Of a stretch of DNA of 50,944 nucleotides, positions 34,834 through 46,220 are shown in pieces (position 1 is the stretch's first letter; each line of letters begins with the position of its first letter). Below the pieces are notes generated by a model. That model made no database searches, had not been told where the DNA came from, and was given only the letters and a program-made list of their open reading frames with translations. Location of the stretch: NCBI GenBank assembly GCA_009746045.1, contig RPFO01002084.1, positions 2,501 through 53,444 on the forward strand, written 5' to 3'. The DNA is from Mesostigma viride (taxonomy: Eukaryota > Streptophyta > Mesostigmatophyceae > Mesostigmatales > Mesostigmataceae). A program made the position numbers and the translations under genes.

Positions 34834-35584
34834 CAGCTGCCATTTTCCGCGACATTTCAATCCACTGGTCCGCACCGTGCACGACGCTGGAGGGGCCAAT
34901 GACAGTGAACCCTCCACCTTGGTAAAATGAGATCAGATTCTGCATGTGAGGGAACGCCAGCACAGCAGAACAAACATTGTCCTTGTAAGTTGCCCACTTG
35001 CTTTCATCCTAATTCAAAAGCGCGGCAACCAACCCAAGTGCTTGAGGGTACTATAAATTTGGAAACCAGAAACGTTATCTACACGACGGCACCTCCTCAT
35101 CTTGCCTACTCTCCCGCCACACCATGGAGAAGAAAGGTATACTGCCTTGACCCTTTGATACTGCCTGAGTTGCCTTTGGGCGAGAAAGTGTGCACACACA
35201 AGCACACATGCGATACTCCCTACAGCCCAGCCCGTTGTTTGTTCGGGTGTCATGCTGGGGGGCTTAGGTATACTCCTGGCTTACCTCCTTGCAGAGCAGC
35301 CGGATCTCTTGCACGTCTGGGAAGAACTGAGATGGACAAGTAGTTGGGTCGAAGGAACAATGCCACAATGAACAGCCAACCACGGGAAGCATCATGACAA
35401 TTTGCAGGCAATTGCAGGGGAGATTTCTTGTCATTACCCTTGCCGTTGCCAAGCAGCCCATCAGGCAAGTTAAAATGGTGATCTCCAAGATAGGGCCAAG
35501 GGAGACATGAAGAAGTGGTTTATTTCGTCCTTTTCCTGCCATGCTGCAAACTTAGGCCGTATGCATTATACTTTGGCATTATTA

Positions 35585-36196
35585 TGCAAAAATTTGGCTT
35601 ATGGACAATTGGTTAATCAATATTTAACGCGCTAGTGATGGTTGGATTCTTTGGGACTTAGCCATTTTCGCGTTCGGTCGAATTTGGTGGCGCGTGGTGT
35701 TTGGGACTTGGCCAATTTTGGGCTGCGACACTTTGGCACATTTGGTATTTCGGGACTTTGTCCGTTTTGGGTATTGTGGAATTTGGGTACTGCCGGTGAC
35801 AGAGGGCAGTGGTTGCGTTGGTGCGGTGCAGTGCGCCAATGTGGGGAAGTGTGCCAAGTGGACTTCGTGCATGCAAAATGGACAGGGTAGTTGTTGGTGC
35901 AATTTGGGTGGTGTTGCGATTCGGTTGGAAGGTACTGGCATTCCCAAACATGCTCTTGCGGCAAGTAATGTCCAATCGTATAAGCCTTGCAGGCGATGAT
36001 GACCGTAAAAGCTGGTGGGAGCCAACAGTGTGAAGTGATTCATAAGCTTGATGGCGCTTTGCCGCGATCCGCTGCTATGCTGCGAATTGCTGGAAAGACA
36101 TCTATGGCGGCTGTTGGACATATCCAGGGGCATGCGATCTGAGCCTGCAACACATCTTTCTCGAGGTATCCAATTTTCTAAGCGTTTATCTCAACA
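35585..36196 (+). repeat. Left long terminal repeat
   Basis: 612 bp, TG...CA ends. It matches 41858-42418 closely but has about 50 extra bp near 35660-35710, bounded by TTTGGGACTT copies, so the right LTR probably lost this by slippage. The leader 36197-36229 (TGTACTAGGAGGCTCG...) separates it from the gag ATG. Confidence 0.85.
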
Positions 36197-36229
36197 TGTA
36201 CTAGGAGGCTCGATTTTAAAGCTCGAGAA

Positions 36230-37459
36230 ATGACAGAGGATAACTCACGAAAGAGAGGTGCCGATTCTGAGTGGGACGCATTACGGAATGAGAAAAACAA
36301 AATAGAACTTTGCAAGCTGCGTGTAGGGGACCTTCCTAGTGATTCGGCCGTGACAATTCTGGAGGATTGGGTGGAGCGGACGGAAGCTTTCATTAAGGAT
36401 CATGGCGACAAGATAGACGACATTTATGCACTTTTCAGGGACGCCAGGTTGTTCCGATCCAACAACATCATCTTGGTCAACACCTTGAGGGTATGTCGGG
36501 ACGAGGGAGTGGAGGCTAAGAAGCTTGCAGGTAAGATGCGCCACGCACTTCTTGAGTCAAGGGAGGTGGCAACGTCCAGGTATGTCAATATCTATTCCTG
36601 GAAGCCAACTCGGCCCTACACCCTAGATTTGCTGAATTTGCGGAATGCTCGCAATGAGAGTGAGAGGAACGGTGTGGCGGTGCAGGAGATGGCTGTGATA
36701 GATCGATATCTGAGGGAGGCGAAAGATCTCAATTACCACAACGCAAAGATTGCCCTGCGCAATGCCAAAGCCAAGAACAGCCTAGACAAGGCAATTGATG
36801 TGATCACCGACCTGGTAGAGGGTGAGGAGCGGGATATGATTGCTCAGCTCAAGGCATCTGGCAAGCTCTCTAGTGCAGGAACCCTTTTGCCTGCTCTTCC
36901 CCCAGCTGCTGCCAATTCTGCCGCGCATGCTGGCAATGTGCAAGGTTCGGCAAGTGGTGGTGCCAACGTGCAGGATACCGGCAAGGTGGCGGGGGTCAGC
37001 GGCAACAGCGACAGTGGCAACGGAGGCCCTCGGGTCGGCGGGGGTGGTCGCTTCCGTGGTGGTGGTCGCGGGCGAGGCGGTGCAAGGCGGGGCGGCAATC
37101 GCCAGCAGCGTGCCCCTCAGGGCCGCTGGCAGGGTAGGCCACCGCAGCAAGGCCAGGCACAGCAGCCTCCGCCACAACCGCAGCAACAGCAGCAGCCGCA
37201 ATGGCAGCAGCGGCAGCAACCGCAACCACAACCTCAGCAGCGGCAGCAGCCACAGCAGCAGCGACAGCAGGCACAATGCTTTGTCTGTGGGCAGACAGGT
37301 CACCTGGCGCGCGACTGCTACAATAGGCATCAGGGCAGCATGCCGCGCAGTAGTGGCAACGCACACGGGCCTGCGCTCTGCCACCGTTGTGGCAAGCCGG
37401 GGCATTTTGCCAGGGATGTGCAATTGTGTCCTGCGGCTCAGGGTGGGGGCCGCAGGTGA
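36230..37459 (+). CDS. GAG capsid/nucleocapsid protein of the LTR element
   Basis: 409 codons from ATG to TGA. The N-terminal 210 residues are charged and helical ([32 protein letters not shown]), a capsid-like region. Then come an RGG-like stretch ([13 protein letters not shown]), a Gln/Pro-rich low-complexity segment and two zinc knuckles: [14 protein letters not shown] (canonical CX2CX4HX4C) and [17 protein letters not shown], where the last Cys is displaced by three residues. GAG would package element RNA in virus-like particles. The TGA at 37457 is in frame with the integrase region, followed by C (TGA CTG). Confidence 0.85.
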   Translation: MTEDNSRKRGADSEWDALRNEKNKIELCKLRVGDLPSDSAVTILEDWVERTEAFIKDHGDKIDDIYALFRDARLFRSNNIILVNTLRVCRDEGVEAKKLAGKMRHALLESREVATSRYVNIYSWKPTRPYTLDLLNLRNARNESERNGVAVQEMAVIDRYLREAKDLNYHNAKIALRNAKAKNSLDKAIDVITDLVEGEERDMIAQLKASGKLSSAGTLLPALPPAAANSAAHAGNVQGSASGGANVQDTGKVAGVSGNSDSGNGGPRVGGGGRFRGGGRGRGGARRGGNRQQRAPQGRWQGRPPQQGQAQQPPPQPQQQQQPQWQQRQQPQPQPQQRQQPQQQRQQAQCFVCGQTGHLARDCYNRHQGSMPRSSGNAHGPALCHRCGKPGHFARDVQLCPAAQGGGRR

Positions 37460-38641
37460 CTGTCTAGTGAAGGTGATGGTACACGGGCTGGTGCAAGGGA
37501 GACCAGTGTGACCCCCCAGGTGTGCTCACCCTACCTGGGTGCTCGAGTGGCAGTGCTAGGGAGCACTGGTGAGGAGGGGGGCCACTTAGAGCATGGGACA
37601 ACGGCGGCAGGGGAAGGTGCAGTGTCTCAGGGGACGGGGACGAAAGGGGTTGGAGGTAGCTCTGTACACGGCGCAGAGCTAGGGCCTCAGGTACGCGAGT
37701 CCGACCCACACTCGGGCGCTCGGGCACAGTGTCCACAAGGAGAGGAGGGTACTATGAGTCTAATAAACATGGCACTGCGTCTGCACGCTGGGCTAGGGCA
37801 TGGTCACGCAGCAGAGGAGTGGGCGTCACTACTCGGTTTCACTGAGTTAGTAGAGGTAATGCGTGACGTGTGGCTGAGGTGCAGGCATTGTCAACAGAAC
37901 GCCCCTAAGCCACGCCGCTTCCATGTCCGTAGGCCAGAGTTAGAGAGGGGTGTAGTGCAGTGCGATGTGCTGAACTTTGATGACAGGGAGTGGGTGCTGG
38001 GGGTAGCAAGGTTCTCGAAGTACAAGGTGATAGAGCCTCTGCCTCGCAAGAACAAAGACGAGCTGTGTGCGACTCTGCGCATTGTACAATCTAAGTTTGC
38101 GGTAGTATCGGCCCTTGAGTGTGACATGCAATTCCAGTGCTGTGAGGGAGAGCCCGGTCTGGCACAGGTCGTGATAGCGGGGGCTAAGGACCACGAGCAT
38201 CAGGGTCTCGTGGAGAGGCACATACAGACGTCTAAGTTTGTGATGTCTGCTATGCGCAAGATGCGTTCGCAGTCTTATCGCGATCAGGTAGTGCACTGCA
38301 GGGAGATAGAGAAGCAACTCAACAACAGGATACTGGTGAAGGTGAAAGTGCAGGGTGAGGAGGTAGCCGTTACACCACACGGTCTAGAGATGGGTCTGCT
38401 CCCGCTGGAAGCAGTGGAAGCATATAGAGACTGGCTGTGTGAGAGGTACCTCAAGCTAGTGGACATGGACCTGCGCAGAGGGACCGTGTATGTGCCAAGT
38501 GAGGACGCGCGCGTGCGGGCGTACATGGAGAGAGGATTTGGTAAACGGGGTCAGTGGGAGGGCCCTGGGGTGGTTGTGAGCATTGATGCCGACCATATGC
38601 TTGCGGAAGTGCAACTAGTGGACCGTTGCCACCGCAGGTAG
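37460..38641 (+). CDS. Integrase region of the LTR element
   Basis: Same frame as gag after its TGA; a first ATG is at 37754. An HHCC zinc-binding head is visible (LHAGLGHGHAAEEW ... WLRCRHCQQ). The DDE core follows: QCDVLNF (first Asp), ALECDMQF (second Asp) and HQGLVERHI (Glu). The C-terminal part (WEGPGVVVSIDADHM ... VQLVDRCHRR) looks like an SH3-type tail that continues past the TAG at 38639 as LSWKHLRPYY, so the stop truncates the domain end. Integrase inserts cDNA into the genome. Confidence 0.8.
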   Translation: MSSEGDGTRAGARETSVTPQVCSPYLGARVAVLGSTGEEGGHLEHGTTAAGEGAVSQGTGTKGVGGSSVHGAELGPQVRESDPHSGARAQCPQGEEGTMSLINMALRLHAGLGHGHAAEEWASLLGFTELVEVMRDVWLRCRHCQQNAPKPRRFHVRRPELERGVVQCDVLNFDDREWVLGVARFSKYKVIEPLPRKNKDELCATLRIVQSKFAVVSALECDMQFQCCEGEPGLAQVVIAGAKDHEHQGLVERHIQTSKFVMSAMRKMRSQSYRDQVVHCREIEKQLNNRILVKVKVQGEEVAVTPHGLEMGLLPLEAVEAYRDWLCERYLKLVDMDLRRGTVYVPSEDARVRAYMERGFGKRGQWEGPGVVVSIDADHMLAEVQLVDRCHRR

Positions 38642-39544
38642 CTGAGCTGGAAACACCTGCGACCTTACTACCAAGGGCTAAGGGCGCCAGACCTGCCCGA
38701 GGAGCCAGTGGAGGCTCGAGACCCCGGTGCGCAGTCCGGGGGTGAGGCGGGGGATCTCAAAGTCGCAGGAGGGGTGGGGGAAGCGAGGGGGCCTGATCAA
38801 CCTGCTCGTTCTCTTCCGTCGGGCAGCGGGTTGCCGCTTTCCAATGGCGGTCCAGGCAGCGTGGGGCCAGGCGGGTTGGGGGTTGCCCCTCCCGTTGATG
38901 GCCAGGTTGCGCAGCGCGGGGCGACATTTGCCCAAATTGTCGAGCGGCTGCAGGGAGCCCGGCGAGAGGTCACCTTGCGCGAGCGCGGACAGCCGGGGGG
39001 CACGTTGATACCACGGGCCGGCGAGGCGGGAGCGCCGTCTGAAGGTGGGCAACCACGGGCCAGCGGTGGCGACGAGCCAGCCGCAGGTGGGGACGCACGG
39101 GCCGGCGATGCTGGCGCATCGACCACAGGTGTGGGGCTACAAGCCGATGGCGCTGATGGGTCGGCTGGCACCCAGCGCGAGTCGCCGAGCGGCGATGATG
39201 GCTCCGAGGGCGGCGGCGACGTCGCAATGGAGGCTGGTAATGAGGTAGCCTCGGTGTCTAAGCTAGTGGATTTTCAGCAGGACGGGCTGGCTGGGTGTCG
39301 GTTGGAGGTGGATACTGATGCGGTGGTGTGCTTGCTAGGTGAAGGGGTAGCTAGGCACTTTCCGCTACAGCCGTCCAAGTGGAACTTTGTGGAGGACTTT
39401 TCGGGGGTGGTGCGCATGCCGGTAGTAGGCGAGGTGATGCTGACCATCCTTGGGCGTGACACTCCTTTCTGCGTGCTTGAGGGATATGATGGGCCGGCGA
39501 TTTTGGGGCTCCCATTTCTTAATCACCCTGATGTTGTGATCTAG
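38642..39544 (+). CDS. Linker plus retropepsin-like protease of the LTR element
   Basis: In frame with integrase after TAG. It starts with the end of the integrase tail (LSWKHLRPYYQG), followed by about 190 residues of Gly/Ala/Pro/Glu-rich linker. Then a retropepsin-like domain: CRLEVDTDAVVCLLGEGVA (active-site region with DTD instead of DTG), a flap region (PVVGEVMLTILGRDT) and the ILGLPFLNHPDVVI end typical of retropepsins. It would cleave the polyprotein. Ends at TAG 39542. No DTG motif is found between gag and integrase, so this is the only protease candidate. Confidence 0.7.
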   Translation: MSWKHLRPYYQGLRAPDLPEEPVEARDPGAQSGGEAGDLKVAGGVGEARGPDQPARSLPSGSGLPLSNGGPGSVGPGGLGVAPPVDGQVAQRGATFAQIVERLQGARREVTLRERGQPGGTLIPRAGEAGAPSEGGQPRASGGDEPAAGGDARAGDAGASTTGVGLQADGADGSAGTQRESPSGDDGSEGGGDVAMEAGNEVASVSKLVDFQQDGLAGCRLEVDTDAVVCLLGEGVARHFPLQPSKWNFVEDFSGVVRMPVVGEVMLTILGRDTPFCVLEGYDGPAILGLPFLNHPDVVI

Positions 39545-40825
39545 AGCTCTAGTTTGACCAGGGAGGGCCATGGGTCGATAGAGGTGGAATCGTACAAGGC
39601 AGTACAACCTCTCAGTCTCGTCTCAAGCACCGTGGCTAGGCTAGCGGCACTGACAGGGACAGAGGGTGTGGCGTGGGGAAAGGATCTCCCGCCAGCGGTA
39701 GACCTGGTCATGCCTGCGTTGTTGCATCCATCCAGCATCGGTATTACCAAGCGGGACATCGCTGCACATTCTCCGATTGGCTATGAGAGGCTGATACTAG
39801 AGATGTCGACGCAGAGTGGTTTCTCCAGCTGGTGGTGCGCGTTTCACAGGGCGCTGGAGGAGTGGCAGGGGTATGGTGTGTATGAACCAATGGACAGTGT
39901 GCCCAATGGGGCCAGGGTACTTCCTCTCAAAATGGTCTTGTCTCACAAGGTAAAGGCTGGGGTGGAGGTATGCTATGTGAGGCCGGTGTCGCAGGAGTTT
40001 TCTGGGACCAGTGAGCTGGCCAAGGAGGAGCTGTACACCCCAGGTCTGGCGTGGGATAGCTTCGGGATTATCACCATGTTGTATCTCGGTTTCCTGGATG
40101 AGGGCAAGGACTATGGGTGTGCGTCTATTGATGTCAAGCGTGCTTTCCCTAACTCTAGCGAGGAGGTGGCGCATGAGGTGTGGGAAGGTACGTCACCCCT
40201 GGTGGTCCAGACACCCTCGTTTTGGATGGAGGAAGTGAGGGCAGAATTCATGGGCTTGTTGAAGGCCATAGAGGGACTGCAGAGTGCCTCGATTGTGTGG
40301 CGGATCACCTTGATGCGTGCTCTGTTTGAGCTGATGACATTCGAGGTATCCCCGTACGACCCTTCGTTGTTTGTGGCACAGACTCCCTCAGGTCCCTTGT
40401 TTGTGCAGCTGCATGGGGATGACCTGCGGGTGGTAGCACCCCGTGTTGTTCTGCACCAGTTCTATGCAGATCTCGCTAAGCGTTTCCCTGTGGGCGAGCT
40501 GCAGGTGGTGGACCAGCAGACTGCGCGTGTCTTCTGCGGTGTAGTGCAGACCCTGCGGGTGACGTCTCGTAGGCATCAGATGCACCTGGGTATTCCTGAC
40601 AAGTATCGGGAGGAGCTGATGGGCTCGGTGGATGAGCTGTGTGCTAAGGGCTTGTGGAGCCGCCTGCGTGGTAAGCTAGGCTGGATGGCGGCAGTGTGTG
40701 CGCCCGATCTGGTGGTGCTAAGTAGGACGGTGGACGATGTGTTGTCGCAAGTCCATCCGTCAGTTGTGAAGCAGTATGTGGCCGAGAGCCAGGGTGTGGT
40801 GCTTTCTGGCTTGTCTGTCTCTTAG
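39545..40825 (+). CDS. Copia-type reverse transcriptase
   Basis: Same frame continued after TAG. RVT_2 landmarks: RVLPLKMVLSHKVKAG, VRPVSQEF, CASIDVKRAFPN (first catalytic Asp), LLKAIEGLQSASIVW, SPYDPSLFV, and VQLHGDDL as the catalytic DD motif where copia usually has YVDD. The end GLWSRLRGKLGWMAAVCAPDL is the normal lead-in to RNase H. It ends at TAG 40823, just before RNase H. Confidence 0.85.
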   Translation, partial: SSSLTREGHGSIEVESYKAVQPLSLVSSTVARLAALTGTEGVAWGKDLPPAVDLVMPALLHPSSIGITKRDIAAHSPIGYERLILEMSTQSGFSSWWCAFHRALEEWQGYGVYEPMDSVPNGARVLPLKMVLSHKVKAGVEVCYVRPVSQEFSGTSELAKEELYTPGLAWDSFGIITMLYLGFLDEGKDYGCASIDVKRAFPNSSEEVAHEVWEGTSPLVVQTPSFWMEEVRAEFMGLLKAIEGLQSASIVWRITLMRALFELMTFEVSPYDPSLFVAQTPSGPLFVQLHGDDLRVVAPRVVLHQFYADLAKRFPVGELQVVDQQTARVFCGVVQTLRVTSRRHQMHLGIPDKYREELMGSVDELCAKGLWSRLRGKLGWMAAVCAPDLVVLSRTVDDVLSQVHPSVVKQYVAESQGVVLSGLSVS

Positions 40826-41350
40826 CCCGCTGTTCTCCACTGCTTTGCAGATACGTCGGGTGAGGGCAGGGAGCTGACCAAGGTGAGGGCACGGATGGGT
40901 GGTCTGTTTGTGCTCTGTAACCCAGGGGGTCGGGGATCGCTGTGTGGGTGGTATTCGAGGTTGTGTCGGCGTGTGGCAGTTGGCTCTGACACAAACAAGT
41001 GCCGTGGAGTGTGTGAGTGTATCAAGGCCTCGTTGTACCTCGAGCAGTTCTTGCGCTGGATGGGCAAGTGGATGGGTGTCCGTTTGGTGCTGACAACAAC
41101 TGTGCATACGGATAGCCAGCCGCTTGTAAGCTTCATCCTCAACAGCTTGTCCAGGACGCGTGACCTCGATTTCCTTCTGTTGAAGGAGTTGTCTTACGCT
41201 GTGGGCGTTCTCCATCTGCCGGGGAGGCTGAACCCGGCGGACGCGGTGACCAAGCTGTTTGCAGCGGCGCGAGAGCAGTATCGCATTTTGCGGATGGTGA
41301 TGGCAGGTTCTCTTGGGGATTTGCGGGGTTTGTTGGAAGGTGTTGTATAG
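40826..41350 (+). CDS. RNase H domain of the LTR element
   Basis: In frame after TAG. Acidic residues are visible: CFADTSGEG (Asp), NKCRGVCECIKASLY (Glu), TTVHTDSQPLV (Asp) and NPADAVTK (Asp), the last being the classic copia C-terminal signature. It degrades RNA in RNA-DNA hybrids. It has no start of its own at the first motif; expression would need readthrough or reinitiation. Confidence 0.8.
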   Translation, partial: PAVLHCFADTSGEGRELTKVRARMGGLFVLCNPGGRGSLCGWYSRLCRRVAVGSDTNKCRGVCECIKASLYLEQFLRWMGKWMGVRLVLTTTVHTDSQPLVSFILNSLSRTRDLDFLLLKELSYAVGVLHLPGRLNPADAVTKLFAAAREQYRILRMVMAGSLGDLRGLLEGVV

Positions 41351-41857
41351 ATCTGTGTATGGACTATGTTCCAGGCTGATATGGACGTTGGGACGCATCC
41401 ATGTTGCCGGGAAGGATCCTTGATAAGCCCAATATAATCTTTGGGGGACTCGGCATACAGGTTGGTGAGGTATGGTTATGGTGGGTTGGCCATGTGTTCA
41501 GGGTAATGTGGATGAGTAAGCTCCATGGGTATACTGTACGACTTGAGCGAGGTGATTACAAGGGCGGTCGTCAGATCAGTCGGGTAGTGATTCTTGCTTA
41601 CCCGATTCACTCCGGACACTAGGGTATGACTGGAGCATGAATGGGTGCCAAGTTAGAGGGGTTTGGAGCTCCCCTAGTACATAATGCTCTATAGGGTTGT
41701 GCTCTGAGATAGGGTGTTCACGAGTGGCCTGGTGGCAAGGGATGTGAGGATCGATTGGTGGAGCTGGTGTGCACTTCGGGTAGGTGAGCCGCGGTGTGTG
41801 ACTGCTCAAAGGAAAATCCGCTGGTGTTGTCTTATAAGGTTCGCAGTCACATATACT

Positions 41858-42418
41858 TGCAACAATCGGCTTATGGACAATTGGTTAATCAATGTTTAAC
41901 GCGCTAGTGATGGTTCGATTCTTTGGGACTTGGCCAATTTTGGGCTGCGACACTAGGCACATTTGGTATTTCGGGACTTTGTCCGTTTTGGGTATTGTGG
42001 AATTTGGGTACTGCCGGTGACGGAGGGCAGTGGTTGCGTTGGTGCGGTGCAGTGCTGCCAATGTGGGGAAGTGTGCCAAGTGGACTTTGCGCATGTGGAA
42101 TGGACAGGGTAGTTGTTGGTGCAATTTGGGTGGTGTTGCGATTCGGTTGGAAGGTACTAGCGTTCCCAAACTTGCTCTTGCGGCAAGTAATGTCCAATCG
42201 TATAAGCCTGGCAGGCGATGATGACCGTCAAAGCTGGTGGGAGCCAACAGTGTGAAGTGATTCATAAGCTTGATGGCGCTTTGCCGCGATCCGCTGCTAT
42301 GCTGCGAATTGCTGGAAAGACGTCTATGGCGGCTGTTGGACATATCCAGGGGCTTGCGATCTGAGCCTGCAACACATCTTTCTCGAGGTATCCAATTTTC
42401 TAAGCGTTTATCTCAACA
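41858..42418 (+). repeat. Right long terminal repeat
   Basis: 561 bp, direct repeat of 35585-36196 with the internal deletion noted there. About 500 bp of unique sequence lies between the RNase H stop and this LTR. The antisense frame conserved in both LTRs (SNSRHR.LSSNSQHSSGSRQS) is probably incidental. Confidence 0.85.
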
Positions 42419-42963
42419 TTGGCTTCGGCATTGCGCAGGGCACTCTTTGCGTTCTGGTAATTGAGATCTTTCGCCTCCCTCAGATATCGATCTATCACAG
42501 CCATCTCCTGCACCGCCACACCGTTCCTCACACTCTCATTGCGAGCATTCCGCAAATTCAGCAAATCTAGGGTGTAGGGCCGAGTTGGCTTCCAGGAATA
42601 GATATCGACATACCTGGACGTTGCCACCTCCCTTGACTCAAGAAGTGCGTGGCGCAGCTTACCTGCAAGCTTCTTAGCCTCCACTCCCTCGTCCCGACAT
42701 ACCCTCAAGGTGTTGACCAAGATGATGTTGTTGGATCGGAACAACCCGGCGTCCCTGAAAAGTGCATAAATGTCGTCTATCTTGTCGCCATGATCCTTAA
42801 TGAAAGCTTCCGTCCGCTCCACCCAATCCTCCACAATTGTCACGGCCGAATCACTAGGAAGGTCCCCTACACGCAGTTTGCAAAGTTCTATTTTGTTTTT
42901 CTCATTCCGTAATGCATCCCACTCAGAATCGGCAACTCTCTTTCGTGAGTTATCCTCTGTCAT
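42419..42963 (-). pseudogene. Inverted truncated gag copy
   Basis: Minus-strand ATG at 42963 opens a frame nearly identical to the first about 180 residues of the gag at 36230 (few substitutions, for example R-V-ADSEW and VEDW), ending where it meets the right LTR. It is preceded, in its own sense, by the same leader (TGTACTAGGAGGCTCG). No pol follows. It looks like a fold-back product or a second, truncated insertion. Confidence 0.85.
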
Positions 42964-42985
42964 TTCTCTAGCTTTAAAATCGAGC

Positions 42986-43007
42986 CTCCTAGTACATGTA
43001 CTAGGAG
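42986..43007. repeat. Perfect 22-bp palindrome at the inverted gag leader
   Basis: CTCCTAGTACA and TGTACTAGGAG form a perfect palindrome. The right arm (in gag sense) is the normal element leader right after the LTR; the left arm is an inverted copy of it. Confidence 0.95.
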
Positions 43008-43230
43008 TTACACAGTCTGGGTGGTTGGGTTCCAGGTTGCAGGTTTGCCAGCACGCAAGTTGGTTCCCAAAAACAGTCCATGCAACCTAATGAAAATATA
43101 TATACCTGCCGTATCATTCAACCTGCCGTCCTGCCCTATACCTACATCACACCGCATGTAACCTAAAAAATAACCCATCTGCTTGCCCCACATTAAAAAA
43201 TAATAATAAATAAATAAAATATAAGAAAAC

Positions 43231-44856
<1,626 letters not shown>

Positions 44857-45417
44857 TCCTGGTCTCGGTTCAGTAGCAATCGGCTCATTAGCAACCGGTG
44901 GGAGACCGCAAATAAATGAACAGCAGCAAAAGCCAGACAACTGCTTGCAAAATATTTAGTATACATAGTAGTACTATGTGCTATATATATTGCCTTTTGG
45001 TAGCGATTACCCGGGCTGTGGCTGACATCTTGCTCCGCCGCACACGAGCTGACTTTGCGGCGCAGCACGGTTATTAGGCTGTTTTACTTCATTCCGCGGT
45101 GTGGATCGAGTGTCCCATGCCAGCTGTAGTTGTTTTGTCGTGGTATCTCTTGTTAGCGTTGGCTTTGTTTATTTTTACGTGGGTGCCTTTACTCTGATGT
45201 AAGTATTTATATTTTTAAATATATATTCCTTGAGAATGAGATATTACGGAGGTGAGATGGGCATGCAGCATAAGGAAAACACCAAAAAGAAGAAGAACCC
45301 TAAGGAAAATAATAATAATAATCTGACACGGGGATGCAAGGATCAGACCAGCACAACTAACTACAACACAAAACTACGATGGCCACGCATGACGCAGCAA
45401 CATCGCCACAATGTACT
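44857..45417. other. Spacer between purine tract and DIRS-like element
   Basis: Unique, moderately AT-rich sequence with short AAGAAG and AATAAT runs (about 45280-45320). Nothing recognised. Confidence 0.4.
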
Positions 45418-45554
45418 TTCTATTAACCGTGGAACTCCAGGGTAACCAGACTCTTTATTAAAACAATGAGTGGAGCACATACAAAAGGCAGGCCACATCC
45501 CGGCCGCCGATGCTCATGGGAACACTTATTGCTTGGCAAAGGCTAGCCTTACCC
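45418..45554. repeat. 137-bp direct repeat, outer copy
   Basis: Apparently identical to 46012-46148 (starts TTCTATTAACCGTGG, ends GGCTAGCCTTACCC). It lies outside the left inverted repeat. Confidence 0.95.
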
Positions 45555-45578
45555 CCAAACACGCAGGGAGGGTGGGCG

Positions 45579-46013
45579 GGAAAAGAAAAGAGGCCGACCT
45601 TAGCTAGGTGGGTTTGTTTTTGTCCTTTTTTGCGTGTCATGCGGCCTTGGCCCGGACGGCATTTTTTCGCCACGCAAATGTTGCGTCTGAACAAATGACG
45701 CAATGTGGCGTTCTAATTGCCGGCAGCTTACGTAAGGCTGCCGGGGCTATTAGGTCACATATTGCGTGAGAGAAAGAATCTAGATCTAGTTAATCACTAC
45801 GCCATGAGCCAAGAAACCTAGACAGTGGCAGGTTTATATCTCAACGTAGCTCCTGCCACCTGGCCAAGAAAAACTGGCCAAAGCTTTGGCCACGACTGAT
45901 CCGGATCAGGCCGCACCGGCCTCAAAAGGTATGTCACGTGAACCCAATAACCTAGCTATAGCGGCTACCCTTCCATCTCACTATAAAGAAACTATGTTCA
46001 GAGAACCACGATT
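45579..46013. repeat. Left inverted repeat of the DIRS-like element
   Basis: The reverse complement of 49369-49782 with scattered substitutions and indels; shared blocks include AAAAGAAAAGAGGCCGACCT, GGTATGTCACGTGAACC and TAGCGGCTACCCTTCC. Confidence 0.9.
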
Positions 46014-46148
46014 CTATTAACCGTGGAACTCCAGGGTAACCAGACTCTTTATTAAAACAATGAGTGGAGCACATACAAAAGGCAGGCCACATCCCGGCCG
46101 CCGATGCTCATGGGAACACTTATTGCTTGGCAAAGGCTAGCCTTACCC
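46012..46148. repeat. 137-bp direct repeat, inner copy
   Basis: Lies immediately inside the left inverted repeat and 3' of the coding region; see 45418-45554. Confidence 0.95.
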
Positions 46149-46220
46149 TTATATCCCTCCCTGGCGATCCATGCCAGGGGCAAAGAACCTAGCATAATGA
46201 CAGAGAAATGAACAACCAAA

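Larger units (their letters stand above)
35585..42418 (+). mobile_element. Copia-type LTR retrotransposon, order GAG-IN-PR-RT-RH
   Basis: Two direct repeats (35585-36196 and 41858-42418), starting TGCAA and ending AACA, enclose a single reading frame from 36230 to 41350. RVT_2-type reverse transcriptase and the NPADAVTK end of RNase H place it with Ty1/copia. The protease lies after the integrase, unlike the usual copia order. Four in-frame stops interrupt the frame. No clear target-site duplication is seen; the right LTR abuts an inverted gag fragment of the same family. LTRs are close in sequence apart from a roughly 50-bp deletion, so insertion is recent. Confidence 0.85.

Noticed and set aside
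35624-36133. Antisense ORF in the left LTR, also present in the right LTR
   Set aside because: It is conserved only because the LTRs are near-identical copies; no domain recognised.
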